64,000 nucleotides of DNA from Impatiens glandulifera (GCF_907164915.1 NC_061869.1:9721721-9785720), one strand, 5' to 3'; positions 1-11,704 are shown, counted from the stretch's first letter. Notes: generated by a model not told the origin, from the sequence alone. Made by a program: numbers and translations.

Positions 1-713
1 TTGAACTTGCAACCTAACAAAACAAGTACAACTTTTTAACCAACTAGGTTACAAAGACTTTATATTTTAAATTCAACACCAAATTTGATGAACGCGGGAC
101 GTTTTAACATTAATATAAATTCAATTTTTTAACTAACTAATCTATATATATATATATATATATATAATGATGCTTAATTTTTAAAGTGTCCGGATCACCG
201 GGTCGAAAGCTGTGGTTAATTTGGATACTTGGGTCGGATTGTGGGTTTACCCGCCTTTAAATTTAAAACGGTTAAAAATAAAATTAAAAATGCTAGAGGT
301 ATGTTTCGAACTTGCAACCTAACAAAACAAAAATAACTCTTTAACCAACTAGGCTACAAAGACTTTATATTTTAAATTCAACACCAAATTTGATAAAAGC
401 GGGACATTTTAATATTAATATAAGTTAAACTTTTTAACTAACTAATCTATATATATATATATATATAATGATGCTTAATTTTTAAAGTGTCTGGATTGCC
501 GGGTCGAGAACTGTGGTTAATTTGGGTACTTGGGTCGGATTGTGGGTTGACCTGCCTTAAAATTTAAAACGGTTAAAAATAAAATTAAAAATGCTAGAGT
601 TATGTTTTGAAGTTGCAACCTAACAAAACAAGTACAACTTTTTAACCAACTAAGTTACAAAGACTTTATATTTTAAATTCAACACCAAATTTTATAAACG
701 CGGGACGTTTTAT
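1..713. repeat. Tandem repeat of about 303 bp, two full copies and a partial third
   Basis: The phrase GAACTTGCAACCTAACAAAA recurs at 3 and 308, and with one mismatch at 609, giving periods of 305 and 301 bp. Each full copy holds a (TA)n run (about 141-165 and 444-466) and a GC-richer stretch with CGGGTCG and GGGTCGGATTG. The third copy stops near 713, where the shared 3' flank of the J-protein gene begins, so 708-716 is a junction. The family is not recognised and no coding capacity is seen. The window edge may cut further copies. Confidence 0.85.
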
Positions 714-903
714 TTTTGTATTGAAATAATAAAAAAACTGATCTTTTAGAAAATTGAATCAAACAATTTTTTTAAGAAAAAAAAAACATAACCAAAATCC
801 AATGATCAAACTAGTTCTTAACAAAACAACAAAACAGAGATTCGAATTCAATCCTCAACAACAAACAAACAGACAAAGAAATGTTTCAAACCTAAAAGTT
901 TAT
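714..903 (-). other. 3' flank of J-protein gene copy 1
   Basis: This A-rich stretch is nearly the same as the DNA left of copies 2, 3 and 4 (from about 24765, 41995 and 56350), so it duplicated with the gene. On the minus strand it follows the stop codon. An AATAAA hexamer (plus-strand 899-904) overlaps the stop and could act in 3'-end formation, although it lies closer to the stop than plant signals usually do. Confidence 0.5.
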
Positions 904-1806
904 TCATTCAGCCTCATCTTCTCCCTTTCTTCTTTTTGGATTTGGCAAAGTAAATTCCTCCTCATTAACCTCATGTTCATCATCTTTATGAATGATAACT
1001 GCTGCTGCTGCAGCTTCATCAGATGTTGCAACAATATCAGCAGCAGCTGGTTCAGAAGAAGATGGCGGATTCCATTGAAATTTGGAATCACCTTGAACAA
1101 CAATAGGAGTGAATTCTTGATATTGATGACCAGAATGTTCATTCTTGATGCCCACCACTTCCGAAGGATCAAGAGGCTCTGCAGTTTCAATTGCGAGAAA
1201 AAGTTGTCTACAATTACTGCATCGAATGTTACGGTTGACATAGATTCTAAAATATTCAATCTTTTTCTTGCAATGGTCGCATACAGTCCAAAACGTAGGA
1301 GTAAAGTCGGACCCTCCTGCTCTGCGTTGATTAGCAATCGTGACTTTGACATCAGAGAATCCATTATCAGGTCCATTTGATGGTACCAGAACCTCTTGTT
1401 GTTGATTTGTTCCCCTCCTCTTACGATCATAAGATTCACGACTTTTTTCATCAGATAAGATCTTCCAGGATTCACGAATGTAACCAAAAGCATGATTAGC
1501 CTCGACCCTCTTGTTCTTATCTGGATGAAGTATTAGAACCATATTCTTATATTTCTTCTTAATCGTGTCATGGTCTGCTCTTGGATCAACACCCAGTATT
1601 CCATACCAATCCGTTTCCCCGTTTACTTTTCTTTCGGCACAAAGATAAACATCCAGAATCGAAATCAAACTCTGAACCCCGTCCAGATCCGGGAAAAGAG
1701 AATTTGCTTTCTTAGCAAATCTCCTCGCACCCGTCAAGTCACTTTCTGAAAACATTCTTTCTGCGATTTCCTTAGCTCTATGAGCTTCGTCCTTATTGCA
1801 ATCCAT
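904..1806 (-). CDS. J-domain (DnaJ/HSP40-like) protein, copy 1, 300 residues
   Basis: This is predicted to be a co-chaperone that stimulates Hsp70 ATPase through its J domain. Residues 1-60 match the helical N-terminus of a plant J-protein family (MDCNKDEAHRAKEIAE). The J domain covers about 66-128 with the catalytic HPD at 94-96. A zinc-ribbon-like module follows, with C176, C179, C196 and C199 after an FWTVC motif. The tail is acidic and alanine-rich (A265-269) with a basic PKRRK at 290-294, which suggests nuclear location. Related plant proteins usually continue into a DUF3444 domain, which is absent here, so this is a short form. The start was set at ATG 1806; the ATG 33 bases further upstream lies in a probable intron. 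Differences from the other copies: V217 and GEDEAE at the C-terminus. No frameshift or stop is seen. Confidence 0.9.
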   Translation of the reverse strand: MDCNKDEAHRAKEIAERMFSESDLTGARRFAKKANSLFPDLDGVQSLISILDVYLCAERKVNGETDWYGILGVDPRADHDTIKKKYKNMVLILHPDKNKRVEANHAFGYIRESWKILSDEKSRESYDRKRRGTNQQQEVLVPSNGPDNGFSDVKVTIANQRRAGGSDFTPTFWTVCDHCKKKIEYFRIYVNRNIRCSNCRQLFLAIETAEPLDPSEVVGIKNEHSGHQYQEFTPIVVQGDSKFQWNPPSSSEPAAADIVATSDEAAAAAVIIHKDDEHEVNEEEFTLPNPKRRKGEDEAE

Positions 1807-2460
1807 TATGAAAATCTCTATGTTCATAAAAGGGAACAAATCAAAACAGTACCCAACTAACTACCCATCAGTATGAAGATTATAAGTAATTAATCACATC
1901 AATGAAATGTATTTTATTATAAAGTAGGCGATCAAAACAGTTTTAAGGGTAATCTTTCTATACCAAAGAAATAAGTAAGAACAATGCATTCATTTCGAAT
2001 AGTTAAGATTAAAGAGTACTACTCATTACCCATTAGAGATATATGAAGATTAAAGATAACCCACATCAATGAAATGAAATGTAATTTAAGAGAGTAATTA
2101 AAGTACCTTTTTAAGATCAAATGCAAAAAAACCAAATGAATCTTCTGCAGGAAAGGAAAGGAAAGGAAAAGACATTGATTAGTTTCCTATGCAATGCATG
2201 CTTACAGGGACAGAACTACTAATTATATCAGATTAGGGAAAACATGATTAATGAAAGAAACTACACATTCCTAATTCAAAATCGAACGATATGGAGAAGT
2301 TTAAGTTAATTACCTTCTAAACTTGATTGTTGCAGATTTCTCCGGCGGTGGAGAGATGGAAACGCCGGCGGTAGAGCGGTGGCGGTGGAGGAGGAGGAGG
2401 AAGAGGGTTAAAAGATACTACTTATGACAGCCGAGAGTTAAAGAAGGGTTTGTTTCATTT
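1807..2460 (-). other. Leader of J-protein gene copy 1 with two probable 5' UTR introns
   Basis: Read on the minus strand: exon 1 (about 2450-2314, GC-rich with a CCG/CTC-rich stretch) ends at AAG|GTAATT. Intron 1 is 2313-2145 and ends CCTGCAG. Exon 2 is 2144-2107. Intron 2 starts at AAG|GTACTT (2106), ends in a pyrimidine-rich stretch and ACATAG at 1818, and leaves 11 nt before the ATG at 1806. All borders are GT-AG and are kept in the four copies. The ATG at 1839 falls inside intron 2. The splice model is read from sequence only. Confidence 0.6.
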
Positions 2461-2480
2461 TCATGTCTGGAAATTGTTCG

Positions 2481-2490
2481 AATTTATAAA
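2481..2490 (-). promoter_or_regulatory. TATA-like box of J-protein gene copy 1
   Basis: The minus strand reads TTTATAAATT about 30-40 bases upstream of the pyrimidine-rich start of exon 1. It is kept at the same place in all four copies and in both leader relics. A poly-T run (about 2503-2526 on the plus strand) lies just beyond it. Confidence 0.5.
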
Positions 2491-2539
2491 GACAAAAACT
2501 TCTCTTTTTTTTTTTTTTTTTTTTTTAAATTTTATTATT

Positions 2540-2916
2540 TTAAAAAAGATACTACTGACAAATATATTATTTCGATAATACATAAATAAAAAAAATTATA
2601 TGTAAATGATATATTTCAAATTAATGTCATTTGAACTTAGGGTACTGTTTGGAAGATACAGTTTATTCTTACAAATCTATTATTTGAATATCCATTTAAC
2701 CTAGGTTTAGGCGGGAATTAATAGTATACTAATTACATTGAGAATTATAGATAAATTTAATTATATATAAATGAGTTATTTAGAATTAGTTTATTTTAAA
2801 TTGATGTCTTTTTAATTTAAGATATTTATTAAACATCTATTTTGAATAATATATAAAATATAAATAAATAGAATTATATTTAAATAACATTTTAACCTAT
2901 GTATATATCTAAAACA

Positions 2917-2955
<39 letters not shown>

Positions 2956-3960
2956 TATATATTTAAAATTGACTATTTTAAATTAAAGTCATCTTATTTT
3001 AAGGTATTACTGTCTGAAACACTCTCTTGGTTTATACTTGTTCGAAAATATTATTATTTCCATATATTTTAACATAGTAATTACAAATGATTTTTTTTAA
3101 ATATAAATGATATATTTAAGATTGACTGTTTCAAAATTGAACGTCATTTTAATTTAAGGTATTTTTGAATTTAGGGTATTTCTTTCTGAAACACTCATTT
3201 TATATTGACAAAATGTCTGATAATATTATTATTTGAATATCATTTTAATCTAGTAAATACAAATAAATAAAATTATATATAAATGATATATTTAAGATTG
3301 ACTATTTCAAAATTTAACGTCATCTTAATTTAAGGTATTTTTTTCTGAAACACTCAGTTTATACTGACAAAAATGTCGGACAATATTATTATTTTGATAT
3401 CATTTTAAAGTAGGCGCCGCAATAATATCTTTCTTGAGAAATACAAATAAATAAAATTATATATAAATGAGATATTTAAAAATGACTATTTCAATTAACT
3501 TCATCTTAACTTAGGTAATTCACGTTTATATCTGAAACACTTCGTTATGCTGTTATGCTGACAAAAATATCTGACAATTTTATTAATTCCATATTATTTT
3601 AAATTATATCTATTTGAAATATTATGATTTATAAATAAATAATATATTTAAGATTGATTATTTCAAATTATTGTCATCTTAATTTTAATTTTAATTTTAA
3701 TTTAGATTATGCCAAGCATATGTCTCCAATATTAATTCAAAATATTAATACATAAATGACCATTTAAAATTGACTATATCAAAATAATAATAATATAATA
3801 AAATAATTAATTCTAAATAAAAACCGATAAAAAAAAGTGTATAAAGAATTTTATCTTTTGAAAATTATAGATAAATAAAAAAATCAAATCATACACCAAT
3901 AATATATTAAAATAAACTATTTCAAATAAGATATATATCTTCAGAGTTTAAATTATAAAT
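2540..3960. repeat. sat1 tandem repeat (period about 160-178 bp), unit 1
   Basis: Diverged monomers recur with landmarks AATATTATTATTTC, AAATGATATATTTAAGATTG and CTGAAACACTCAGTTTATAC. Landmark spacings near 3046, 3224 and 3383 give periods of about 178 and 160 bp. Outer monomers toward the gene and toward 3.9 kb are more decayed. No coding capacity. The intact pre-insertion sequence of the GATTG site used by the retrotransposon in unit 2 is present near 3296. Confidence 0.75.
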
Positions 3961-4700
3961 AGATAAAATTATAAATAAATAAATGAGTATTTTATATGGA
4001 ATTAATGTTAGATGTCAGTTGAACAATAAAAGCCTGTATTTATATTTAACTAATTAATTAATTATTTATTTATATATTGTATTGTTCAAGAAGACTAATG
4101 AATGTCCCCTCACAGGTTCCATAAACGGGCCAATCAAATAACATCTCACATTTGCACGAAAGTCATAGGTCAAAATTATATATATATTTAAATAAACTTT
4201 TGCTATATATAAATTTTAAAATATACATTAGAGATTATAATAATATTTAATGTATTGTATTACTGTCTTATTAATATTTTAAATAAAATAATTTTAAAGT
4301 TTCTTTTAGGATTCTCAATCAAATATATAGTTGTACTTGTATGAACTTATTAATATAAAATTCTAATATAAAGTATCCACAAACAAGTACGATCTACTTT
4401 ATTACAAATCATTTGATGAGTAATATTATATGAAAATTTCTTAAGACACCTAAATTATGAAATTGAATCTCAGTTTGAATCACTTTTAATTTTATTTTAA
4501 TGTTTAAAAACTTGATTTTTGTAAAAATATCTTATTTCAATTTACATTTTTTTTAAAACTCAAAACTCAATTACACTTCAATTTCATTGTTTGTAAATAT
4601 GTTTATTATATTATTTAACAAAAATAATTTAAATAGAGGTATTATATTTAATTTCTTATTACTCTTATATTTTTTCCATAAAAATATTTCAAAATTATAA
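3961..4700. other. AT-rich spacer between sat1 and sat2, unit 1
   Basis: Conserved, ordered spacer shared with about 31461-32220, 45141-45930 and 59351-60105. Landmarks are AACGGGCCAATCAAATAACA and GTACCCACAAACAAGTAC-like strings. Only short reading frames are present and no gene is seen. Confidence 0.6.
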
Positions 4701-6780
4701 CTATAAATGTTTTCTATTGTGGAGTTTGGATGCACAAGATATTCTTGTTATTAACGATGAATAAAACAAAATAACTCGTATCCATATAAATTATTCATCA
4801 CTACATTTACTGTCTGAAAATTTATGAACCTACATGTAGGTAGCTGTCATCAGTAACTCAAATCCACATAAATCTTTCCTAGGTACATCAACGGCGGAGA
4901 AAATTGCTGAACATACATAATTAATATCTACTTACACATTTTCTCTTTTACTTAACATTTTAAAATTAAAATAAACTCAAATTCACATGAATCATCTTAC
5001 GATACATCAATGGTTAAAAAAACTGGTCAGCATACCTAATTATATCGATTTACACATTTACTTTTCTATCTGTGTCACTTTAATTGCAAATTAAAGTAAC
5101 TCAAATCCACATAAATCCACATAAATCATTGCTTAGTACATCAACGACTCAAAACATTCTTGAACATATATAATTATTATCAATTTACACATTTTTTTTT
5201 ACATGACATTTTTAAATTGAAGTAAACTAAAATCACATATAAGTACATAAACAACTCAAAAAATTGAAAAACATACCTAATTATATTTTATTACACATAT
5301 TTTCTTCTACCATCATTTTTAAATTAAAATAAACTCAAATCCACGTTAATCATGGATTCCTGTTAATCATGGATTCCTATATCAACTTTTATATTATTTA
5401 ACAAAATAGTTTAAATAGACATATTATATTTAAATTCTTATTACTCTTACATCTTTTTCCATAAAAATATTTCAATTTTATAAAACATTTATCGAATTCG
5501 AATACACTTATTCTTGTTATTATCGATGAATAAAACAAAATAACACGCATCCACATAAATTTTTCTTCACTACATCAACGGCTCAGAAAATTGGTGAAGA
5601 TACATAATTAATATCGACAACCTGTCATCTGTAAATTAAATTAGCTCGAATCCACATAAATTAACTCTCAGACATCAACGGCTAAAAAAATGGTTGAACA
5701 TCTCTCAGTACATCAACGGCTCAGAAAATGGTTGAACATATAACGTTTTCTCTTTTACCTGACATTTTTAAATTCAAATAAACTCAAATCCACATAAACC
5801 ATCCTACAGTACATCAACGGTTCAAAAAATTGGTCAATAATCGACTTACACATTTTTTCTCTCACCTGTCATTTGTAAATTAAAATAACTCAAATCCCCA
5901 TAAATCATCCCTTAACATATCAACGACTAAAAAAATGGTTGAACATCTCTCAGTACATCAACGGCTCAGAAAATGGTTGAACATCTATCAGTACATCAAC
6001 GGCTCAGAAAATGGTTGAACATCTCTCAGTACATCAACGACTCAGAAAATGGTTGAACATATAATGTTTTCTCTTTTACCTGACAATTTTAAATTCAAAT
6101 AAACTCAAATCCACATAAACCATCCTACAGTACATCAACGGTTCAAAAAATTGCTCAATATATCGACTGATATATTTTCTCTTCCACCTGTCATTTGTAA
6201 ATTAAAATACCTCAAATCCCCATAAATTATCCCTTGGCATATCAACAACTAAAAAAATGGTTGAACATCTCTCATAAACGGCTCAAAAAATGGTTTGAAC
6301 ATATAACGTTTTCTCTTTTAACTGACATTTTTAAATTCAAAGAAACTCAAATCCACATAAACTATCCTACAGTACATCAACGGTTCAAAAAATTGGTCAA
6401 TATATCGATTGACACAATTTCTCTTTCACCTGTCATTTGTAAATTAAAATAACTCAAATTCCCATAAATCATTCCTCGGTATATCAACGACTAAAAAAAT
6501 AGTTGAACATACATAATTAATATTGACTTACACGTTTTCTTAGGAGACATTAAAATAAACTCAAATCCACGTAATCATCTTTCAATACATCAACAACTAA
6601 AATTTTGTTTGATAAACATACCTAATTATAACTAGTTCCATGTTTTCTCTTCTATCATTTTCTAAATTAAAGTAAATTCAAATTCACTTTAATTACTCCT
6701 CCTAGTCCCTACATAATCAACCGTTCAGAACATTTGTGAACATGCAACCAAAAAATATATACTTTTGTCATCTTCACTAC
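4701..6780. repeat. sat2 tandem array (about 120-bp monomers, about 245-bp double units), unit 1
   Basis: Monomers carry CTCAAATCCACATAAA, GTACATCAACGGCTCA and a pyrimidine block TTTTCTCTTTTACCTGACAT. Two alternating types (AAAATGGTTGAACAT and AAAATTGGTCAATATATCGA) make the double unit. A short block of about 37 bp around ATCTCTCAGTACATCAACGG is repeated up to three times inside (about 5940-6060). An older internal duplication places the block starting near 4606 again near 5390. Any reading frame here is a by-product of the repeats. Confidence 0.85.
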
Positions 6781-8760
6781 ATAGAAAATTGGTAAAAATG
6801 CAGAATCAATATATTTGTAATTTTTAAATTATATCCGACATCGACATGCGTAAGAACTTTAAATGCTTTTATCTGACATGTCAGGAAAGAGGAGACTAGT
6901 GAGATAATTTGTTTTTCATTTTTTTTTTATATATTAAGCTGTCCTAAGGGTAGGTCCTGGCTGGTGGGTCGAGATATACCATGATTAGGGTTTCAAAATT
7001 TTCACATGATAGGTGTTTATATAAACAAGTTTCAATACTCATTAATAATGGCTATCATATTATTATTGAACCTACCTATCTCCTTGGTCAATACTTTTTT
7101 TTTATTGTAACTCTTTTAACTATTTTATTAGATAATAAACAAAATAAAAAGGAATTAAAAATAAATAAATATGAGTTCTAACTAATCCATTATGAACAAT
7201 TATGATATTAATAAATATGATATAAACTATAAAATTAAAAATAATAACAATTATTATTATTATTATTGTAAACATCAAATTTCACTCCAAAAGTTTTTAA
7301 TCTAATTTTAGTTGATTCTTAATTTTGTTATTATAATTTTAAGAGCAATATCTACAATTTAATTATGAAATTTTTTTGAAATAAATTATTTTATGCAAGA
7401 TACTATGTAATAAATTTCGAAATAAAAATAAAAATTTATGATCAAAACGAAGTTATAATTACTTTTAAACTAACACATACCTAGATCATAATTGACTTTA
7501 ATTTAGTCATTATGACATAATTAATCAAATAAATATCACAATTTAATTATCGAAATAAATAAAAATAATTTTTTTTTATACAAAATATTATGTAATAAAT
7601 TTTTGAATTACGATTGCAACAATTTAAAAACGAAGTTATAATTACTTTTAAATGAGAGACCTAACACTGGATTTTAATTGACTTTAATTTAGTCATTATT
7701 ACCTAATTAATCAAATAAATATTACAATTTAATTATTGGAAAAAATTGAAATAATTTCTTTTTTATGCAAAAATATATAAATTTAACATGATAACTTAGC
7801 AAATTAAAAAATTAGAAAAGATATTGATTTATTTATTTTAACATACTAAATTCAAAAAATAAATATCAATTGAAAACATTAATTATGTTTTAAATGATAA
7901 AATAATAAATAATTTTGTTTGAAAAAATAAATTTTAGAATTACAATTCAAGGATAAAATTGAGGATGTTAAAATTACACTATATTCAATTCTAATAAAAT
8001 TATAATTTAGGACTTCTTTAGAGGTTATTTGAAGATTTTACCCAAAATTTGAATATGTACTTTTTATTTATCAATCAAATGATTATAATTTATTAAATAA
8101 AATATCAAATTAGTGAAATTACACCCTTGTTTAAATATTTTTATAATTTTATTATTAAAGAAATTAAAGAAATTAAGTAATACATATACTTAAATAATTA
8201 TTTCCACACTAAATTATATCAAATTAGATTTTTTTTTAATGAACTTTTATCTAAAAAAACCAACATCAAATGAGTTTACTTCAATAGGCTTTTGTTAATT
8301 TGATTTAGAGAGAAGAAATAGAGAAAATCAAGTTCTTTTAAAAATGAGATTAGTATTGAAAATCAATTTATTGTAATAAGAAAGGATATGTTGTTTTATA
8401 GTAAAAAAAGATAAATATGAAAGTTGAGTGAGAAATCAAGGATTTATATATAATGTATTTTGAAGAAATTTTAATTTTGATTTTTGATTCATGAGATGGT
8501 TATGCTTTGAAATAGCATATCTAAATTCAGTACCTAATAAATTCGAGAATTTGGTGTTTGAGTTCATAGAAAAATACAAATTAAACTTTTAAAAAAATTT
8601 ATTTTATTTTTTAAATAATATATTTTTATTTAAGATTAATATATATATTAAGGTGTAATTTTAAGGTTAGATATATATAATCGTAATTTATTCTTTAGGG
8701 CCCAACTACTTGTACGGGCTTTGTTTGAAAATAATTTTAATTACTGTTTTAATGGGGTTG
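6781..8760. repeat. Unit 1 tail with sat3 (about 190 bp) at 7340-7800
   Basis: GACTTTAATTTAGTCATTAT recurs at about 7493 and 7681 (188 bp apart), with further parts of the same block on both sides. The tail also holds TACCATGATTAGGGTTTC (about 6977), shared by all units. From about 8040 the sequence matches the DNA that follows the LTR-like repeats (about 21860 onward), so unit 1 lacks the piece containing the LTR-like repeat. No gene seen. Confidence 0.6.
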
Positions 8761-9059
8761 TAGACACTAATTTATAACTCTAGAGAAAATAAATAAATGT
8801 CCCGAATAAATAAAATAAATCGACGTGATAATAATAAAAAATAATAATAAATTAAAAGATAAATAACAAATAAATATAATAGATAACTGCTTTATTTAAT
8901 TTTTTTTTTGGCAGGTTGAATCCGGTCTAAGAGTAGATGTTCTGATTGGAAAAGAAGGAAAATCTGAAGGATTATTTTAGTTTTTGGAAAAGATAAAAGG
9001 GTGGTTTTGAGTTTGCTAGAGTATTTAAGAAAGAGAAATGATTTTTAGAGGAAATTTGA

Positions 9060-9200
9060 GAGAAATTACATTAGCCAATAGATGATTCAATAAAAAAAAT
9101 AACAAATTTTTTTTCTCGTTTTTTTCTTTGCTTTTCCAGTCAATGATGTGGTGACACCTCATTCTCTCCCAAATTCCCTCCTCTAATCACTCATTTTAAA
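9060..9200 (+). repeat. MITE-like fragment, plus orientation
   Basis: The string around GTGACACCTCATTCTC and AATTCCCTC(C)TCTAATCACTC is found in reverse complement near 53430-53570, and more decayed near 22680-22790. Presence in both orientations at unrelated positions fits a small non-autonomous DNA transposon. Full ends and target duplications were not resolved. Confidence 0.4.
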
Positions 9201-10276
9201 AAAAGAAATAGATAAATGAGAGAGGGGCAATTATCGGGTTACAGAGAGAACCTTGGAAAGAAATCCTAGCTATTTGATCGATCTAGGGAGGATACACCAT
9301 TGTGACCAGAGGTATCTCGTCGGAGAAGAAAGAGTTTCAATTAAGCGTCCTCATTGTATTTTAGTTGCAAGAATATACATTGAGTCCTTGTAAGCTTCGT
9401 CTAAACAGTTGTAAGTCACGAAACTGAATTTCAAATACAACTTCATATTTTACTGATCGTTTCAATTATCTCTTAATCGTCTTCTGTCTGATTGTTCATA
9501 TTTTCCAATTATCACATGTACTCTCGTGTGCTTGCCTAATTGAATTGTGTGATAAATTGGCCGATTGAAGATGTAGCCGAAAGTTTGATTAATAGTTTCT
9601 ACTAAGAACAATTACCTCGTTATGGTATTATATGTTCTATTGATAAATTTAAAAATCTAGATAGTTATTTAACATTTGTGAGGATTTCTAAAAAGATAAA
9701 GGGAAAATAATGTCAAATGATAAAGATTGAATATACAAAAGTTTGTGTGGTCTCTTCTTTTAAAATGTTAGCATTGATTTGTCATTGTAGTTCCTCTTAT
9801 GTGATTGAATGATTGCATGTATTCAATTGAAATCGTTTAGTCATCTTTGGCATTATGCTAGCCATTTCCATATAATGATTCAAATAAGAATTATGCATTA
9901 GAAATTAAATCCAATGCATTTGTAATGTTATGAAAAGCTATGCTTGTGAATTAGGATTAGTATATGGATTTTATGAACAATAATGTGAGTTTGAACATCA
10001 GCATACTGATAGTAGATAGTAGTGTAAGTGGTTGTATGTATGTGGAAGATATTAAAATATAAGATAAAATATATGTAAGATATTATCATAATATTATATA
10101 AATTGTGATAATATCATTAGGATATTATGTTGTATCATTATATTATTATATTATATTATATTATATTAACTTTTTATAAGATTAATATAATTTCTATATA
10201 ATAGACATAACTTAATTTAATATATCATTATAATATAATTTCTCTCATTCTCTCCTGTTCTAACAATAATAATGAC

Positions 10277-10644
10277 GAGGTGATTATTTCTAAATGTGCA
10301 TTGAGTTCTAATTACAAATTAGCAATTTGATGAAATGGTTGGATCCAACCCTATTTTCGTAGAAGTGAACAAATGTGTAAAATTAATTTGTTTTGTCTAA
10401 TTCGTATTAAATTCAAATTAAATTTATTCAATCTGTAATTCAAACTATTTTACTAATTAATACAGATGAAATACTAATTAGATTAAATATGGTTTGGACA
10501 ATCCAAATTAAAAAATATTTATATATTTATAAATATCAACTTTAATTTGAATCAAACTCAATCCAAATTTAATCCAAATCGAAATAATTAATCCAATTTT
10601 GTAATTTGGATCCGGTCGAAAGTAGTACGTCAAATAATCACCTC
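10277..10644. mobile_element. Candidate 368-bp inverted-repeat element
   Basis: GAGGTGATTATTT at 10277-10289 is matched by its exact reverse complement AAATAATCACCTC at 10632-10644. The interior is AT-rich with AATCCAAAT-type repeats and no reading frame. No flanking target duplication was found, so transposon status is tentative. Confidence 0.35.
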
Positions 10645-11194
10645 TTGAGAAAATATAATTATTTATTTTAATATATTATTTAATGTTTAATATGTTTAAT
10701 TATAAAAAAATTAAATTTTTAATATTAAAATTAATTTGTTTATTTATAATTTGAATCTAAAAAAATAAAAGATGAAGATATAAATAAAAAATATATTTTA
10801 TTGAGATAAAATATAATTAAAAAAACAAATTGAAAAATATATATATATTTTTTTAGATAGGTGTGATAATTTTGATAATCTTAATTATCTGGACTAAATC
10901 TGATTCAATTTCAATCTAATCCGAATTAGTATTTCGAATTCATATTAGATTGGATTTCAGATTAATCCACATAATACTCATTCCTATATCTATGTGTAAC
11001 TTATATTTTTAATTAAATTGACATATTCATTCTTACTAATTCACAATGAAAGCATCTTCTTAGATTCGATTATATGATATTATTCTGCTCTATTTTGATC
11101 ATATGAGCGTCCGATTGACTATATAAGGTGTCCGAAATATGAGGAAAATTCGATGATGATTTTTTGAATTATTTTGAATTTTTGATGTACTAAC

Positions 11195-11704
11195 ATTTTT
11201 TTAAGACACATTACAGGTTTAAGCAATTTTTGACCTGAATAATTTATCGATTTTTGGTCCATATTGTGTCACTTACAAGTATCTTTGCTAAACCTAAATG
11301 AACATTTTACTTACTTAATGTTTTAGTCTAGATGCATGTTAGAATTAAAAATAGTATGTCTCCTTTAGATCATAGGCTAGGGCATAGGTAGGGAAATGAA
11401 CGAAATTATGTTATTTATTTAAATTCAACAAAATTTGTGTAACTTGGTCAAATTTGTTTCGTTGTAGAGACTGTCCTTTCGGATGGGCATGTAGGCCATA
11501 ATGCCGAAAGGTCTTTTTCGACAAGTAACCAAGCACCGAGCCCAAAAGAATTTCTAAATTTTATTTTCTTAATTTCTCAAGAAGTCAATTAAGCGGCGAC
11601 TCTTAAAAAGAGAAAAAAATATGTTTAACTATTGCTAAATTCTATTTCAGTTCTTTATCTCAATTTAAGACGAGACTACTCCTAAGAGAGTCGGTCTCTG
11701 GTTA
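11195..11704. repeat. 510-bp direct repeat, left copy
   Basis: Nearly identical to 12498-13005, about 1303 bp away. Both begin at TTTTTAAGACACATT and end at TCTGGTT. The repeat contains the CTTTCGGAYGGGCATGTA ... CCGAAAGGTCTTTTTCGACA block and AAGCGGCGACTC. Ends are not TG...CA, so this does not look like an LTR pair; a duplicated fragment of a larger retroelement is more likely. Confidence 0.75.

Larger units (their letters stand above)
8761..11194. other. AT-rich intergenic DNA without a recognised gene
   Basis: This stretch is mostly not shared with the other units. It contains a MITE-like fragment near 9060-9200, a leader-like GC-richer patch at 9230-9450, an ATATT-rich tract near 10040-10170 and a 368-bp element with 13-bp inverted ends (10277-10644). 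No long reading frame or known protein motif was found. Confidence 0.5.

Noticed and set aside
754..1493. Reading frames of about 200 codons on the plus strand and in a second minus-strand frame across the J-protein gene, repeated at every copy
   Set aside because: They are other-frame shadows of the J-protein coding exon; they repeat only because the gene does and show no recognisable domain.
5690..6060. Regularly spaced short repeats in sat2 resembling a CRISPR array
   Set aside because: The spacers are themselves repeats and the context is a plant genome; this is a nested tandem satellite.
6975..6995. TTAGGGTTT strings as interstitial telomere repeats
   Set aside because: Only single units occur, in a conserved tail landmark and in one truncated minisatellite; no telomeric array.
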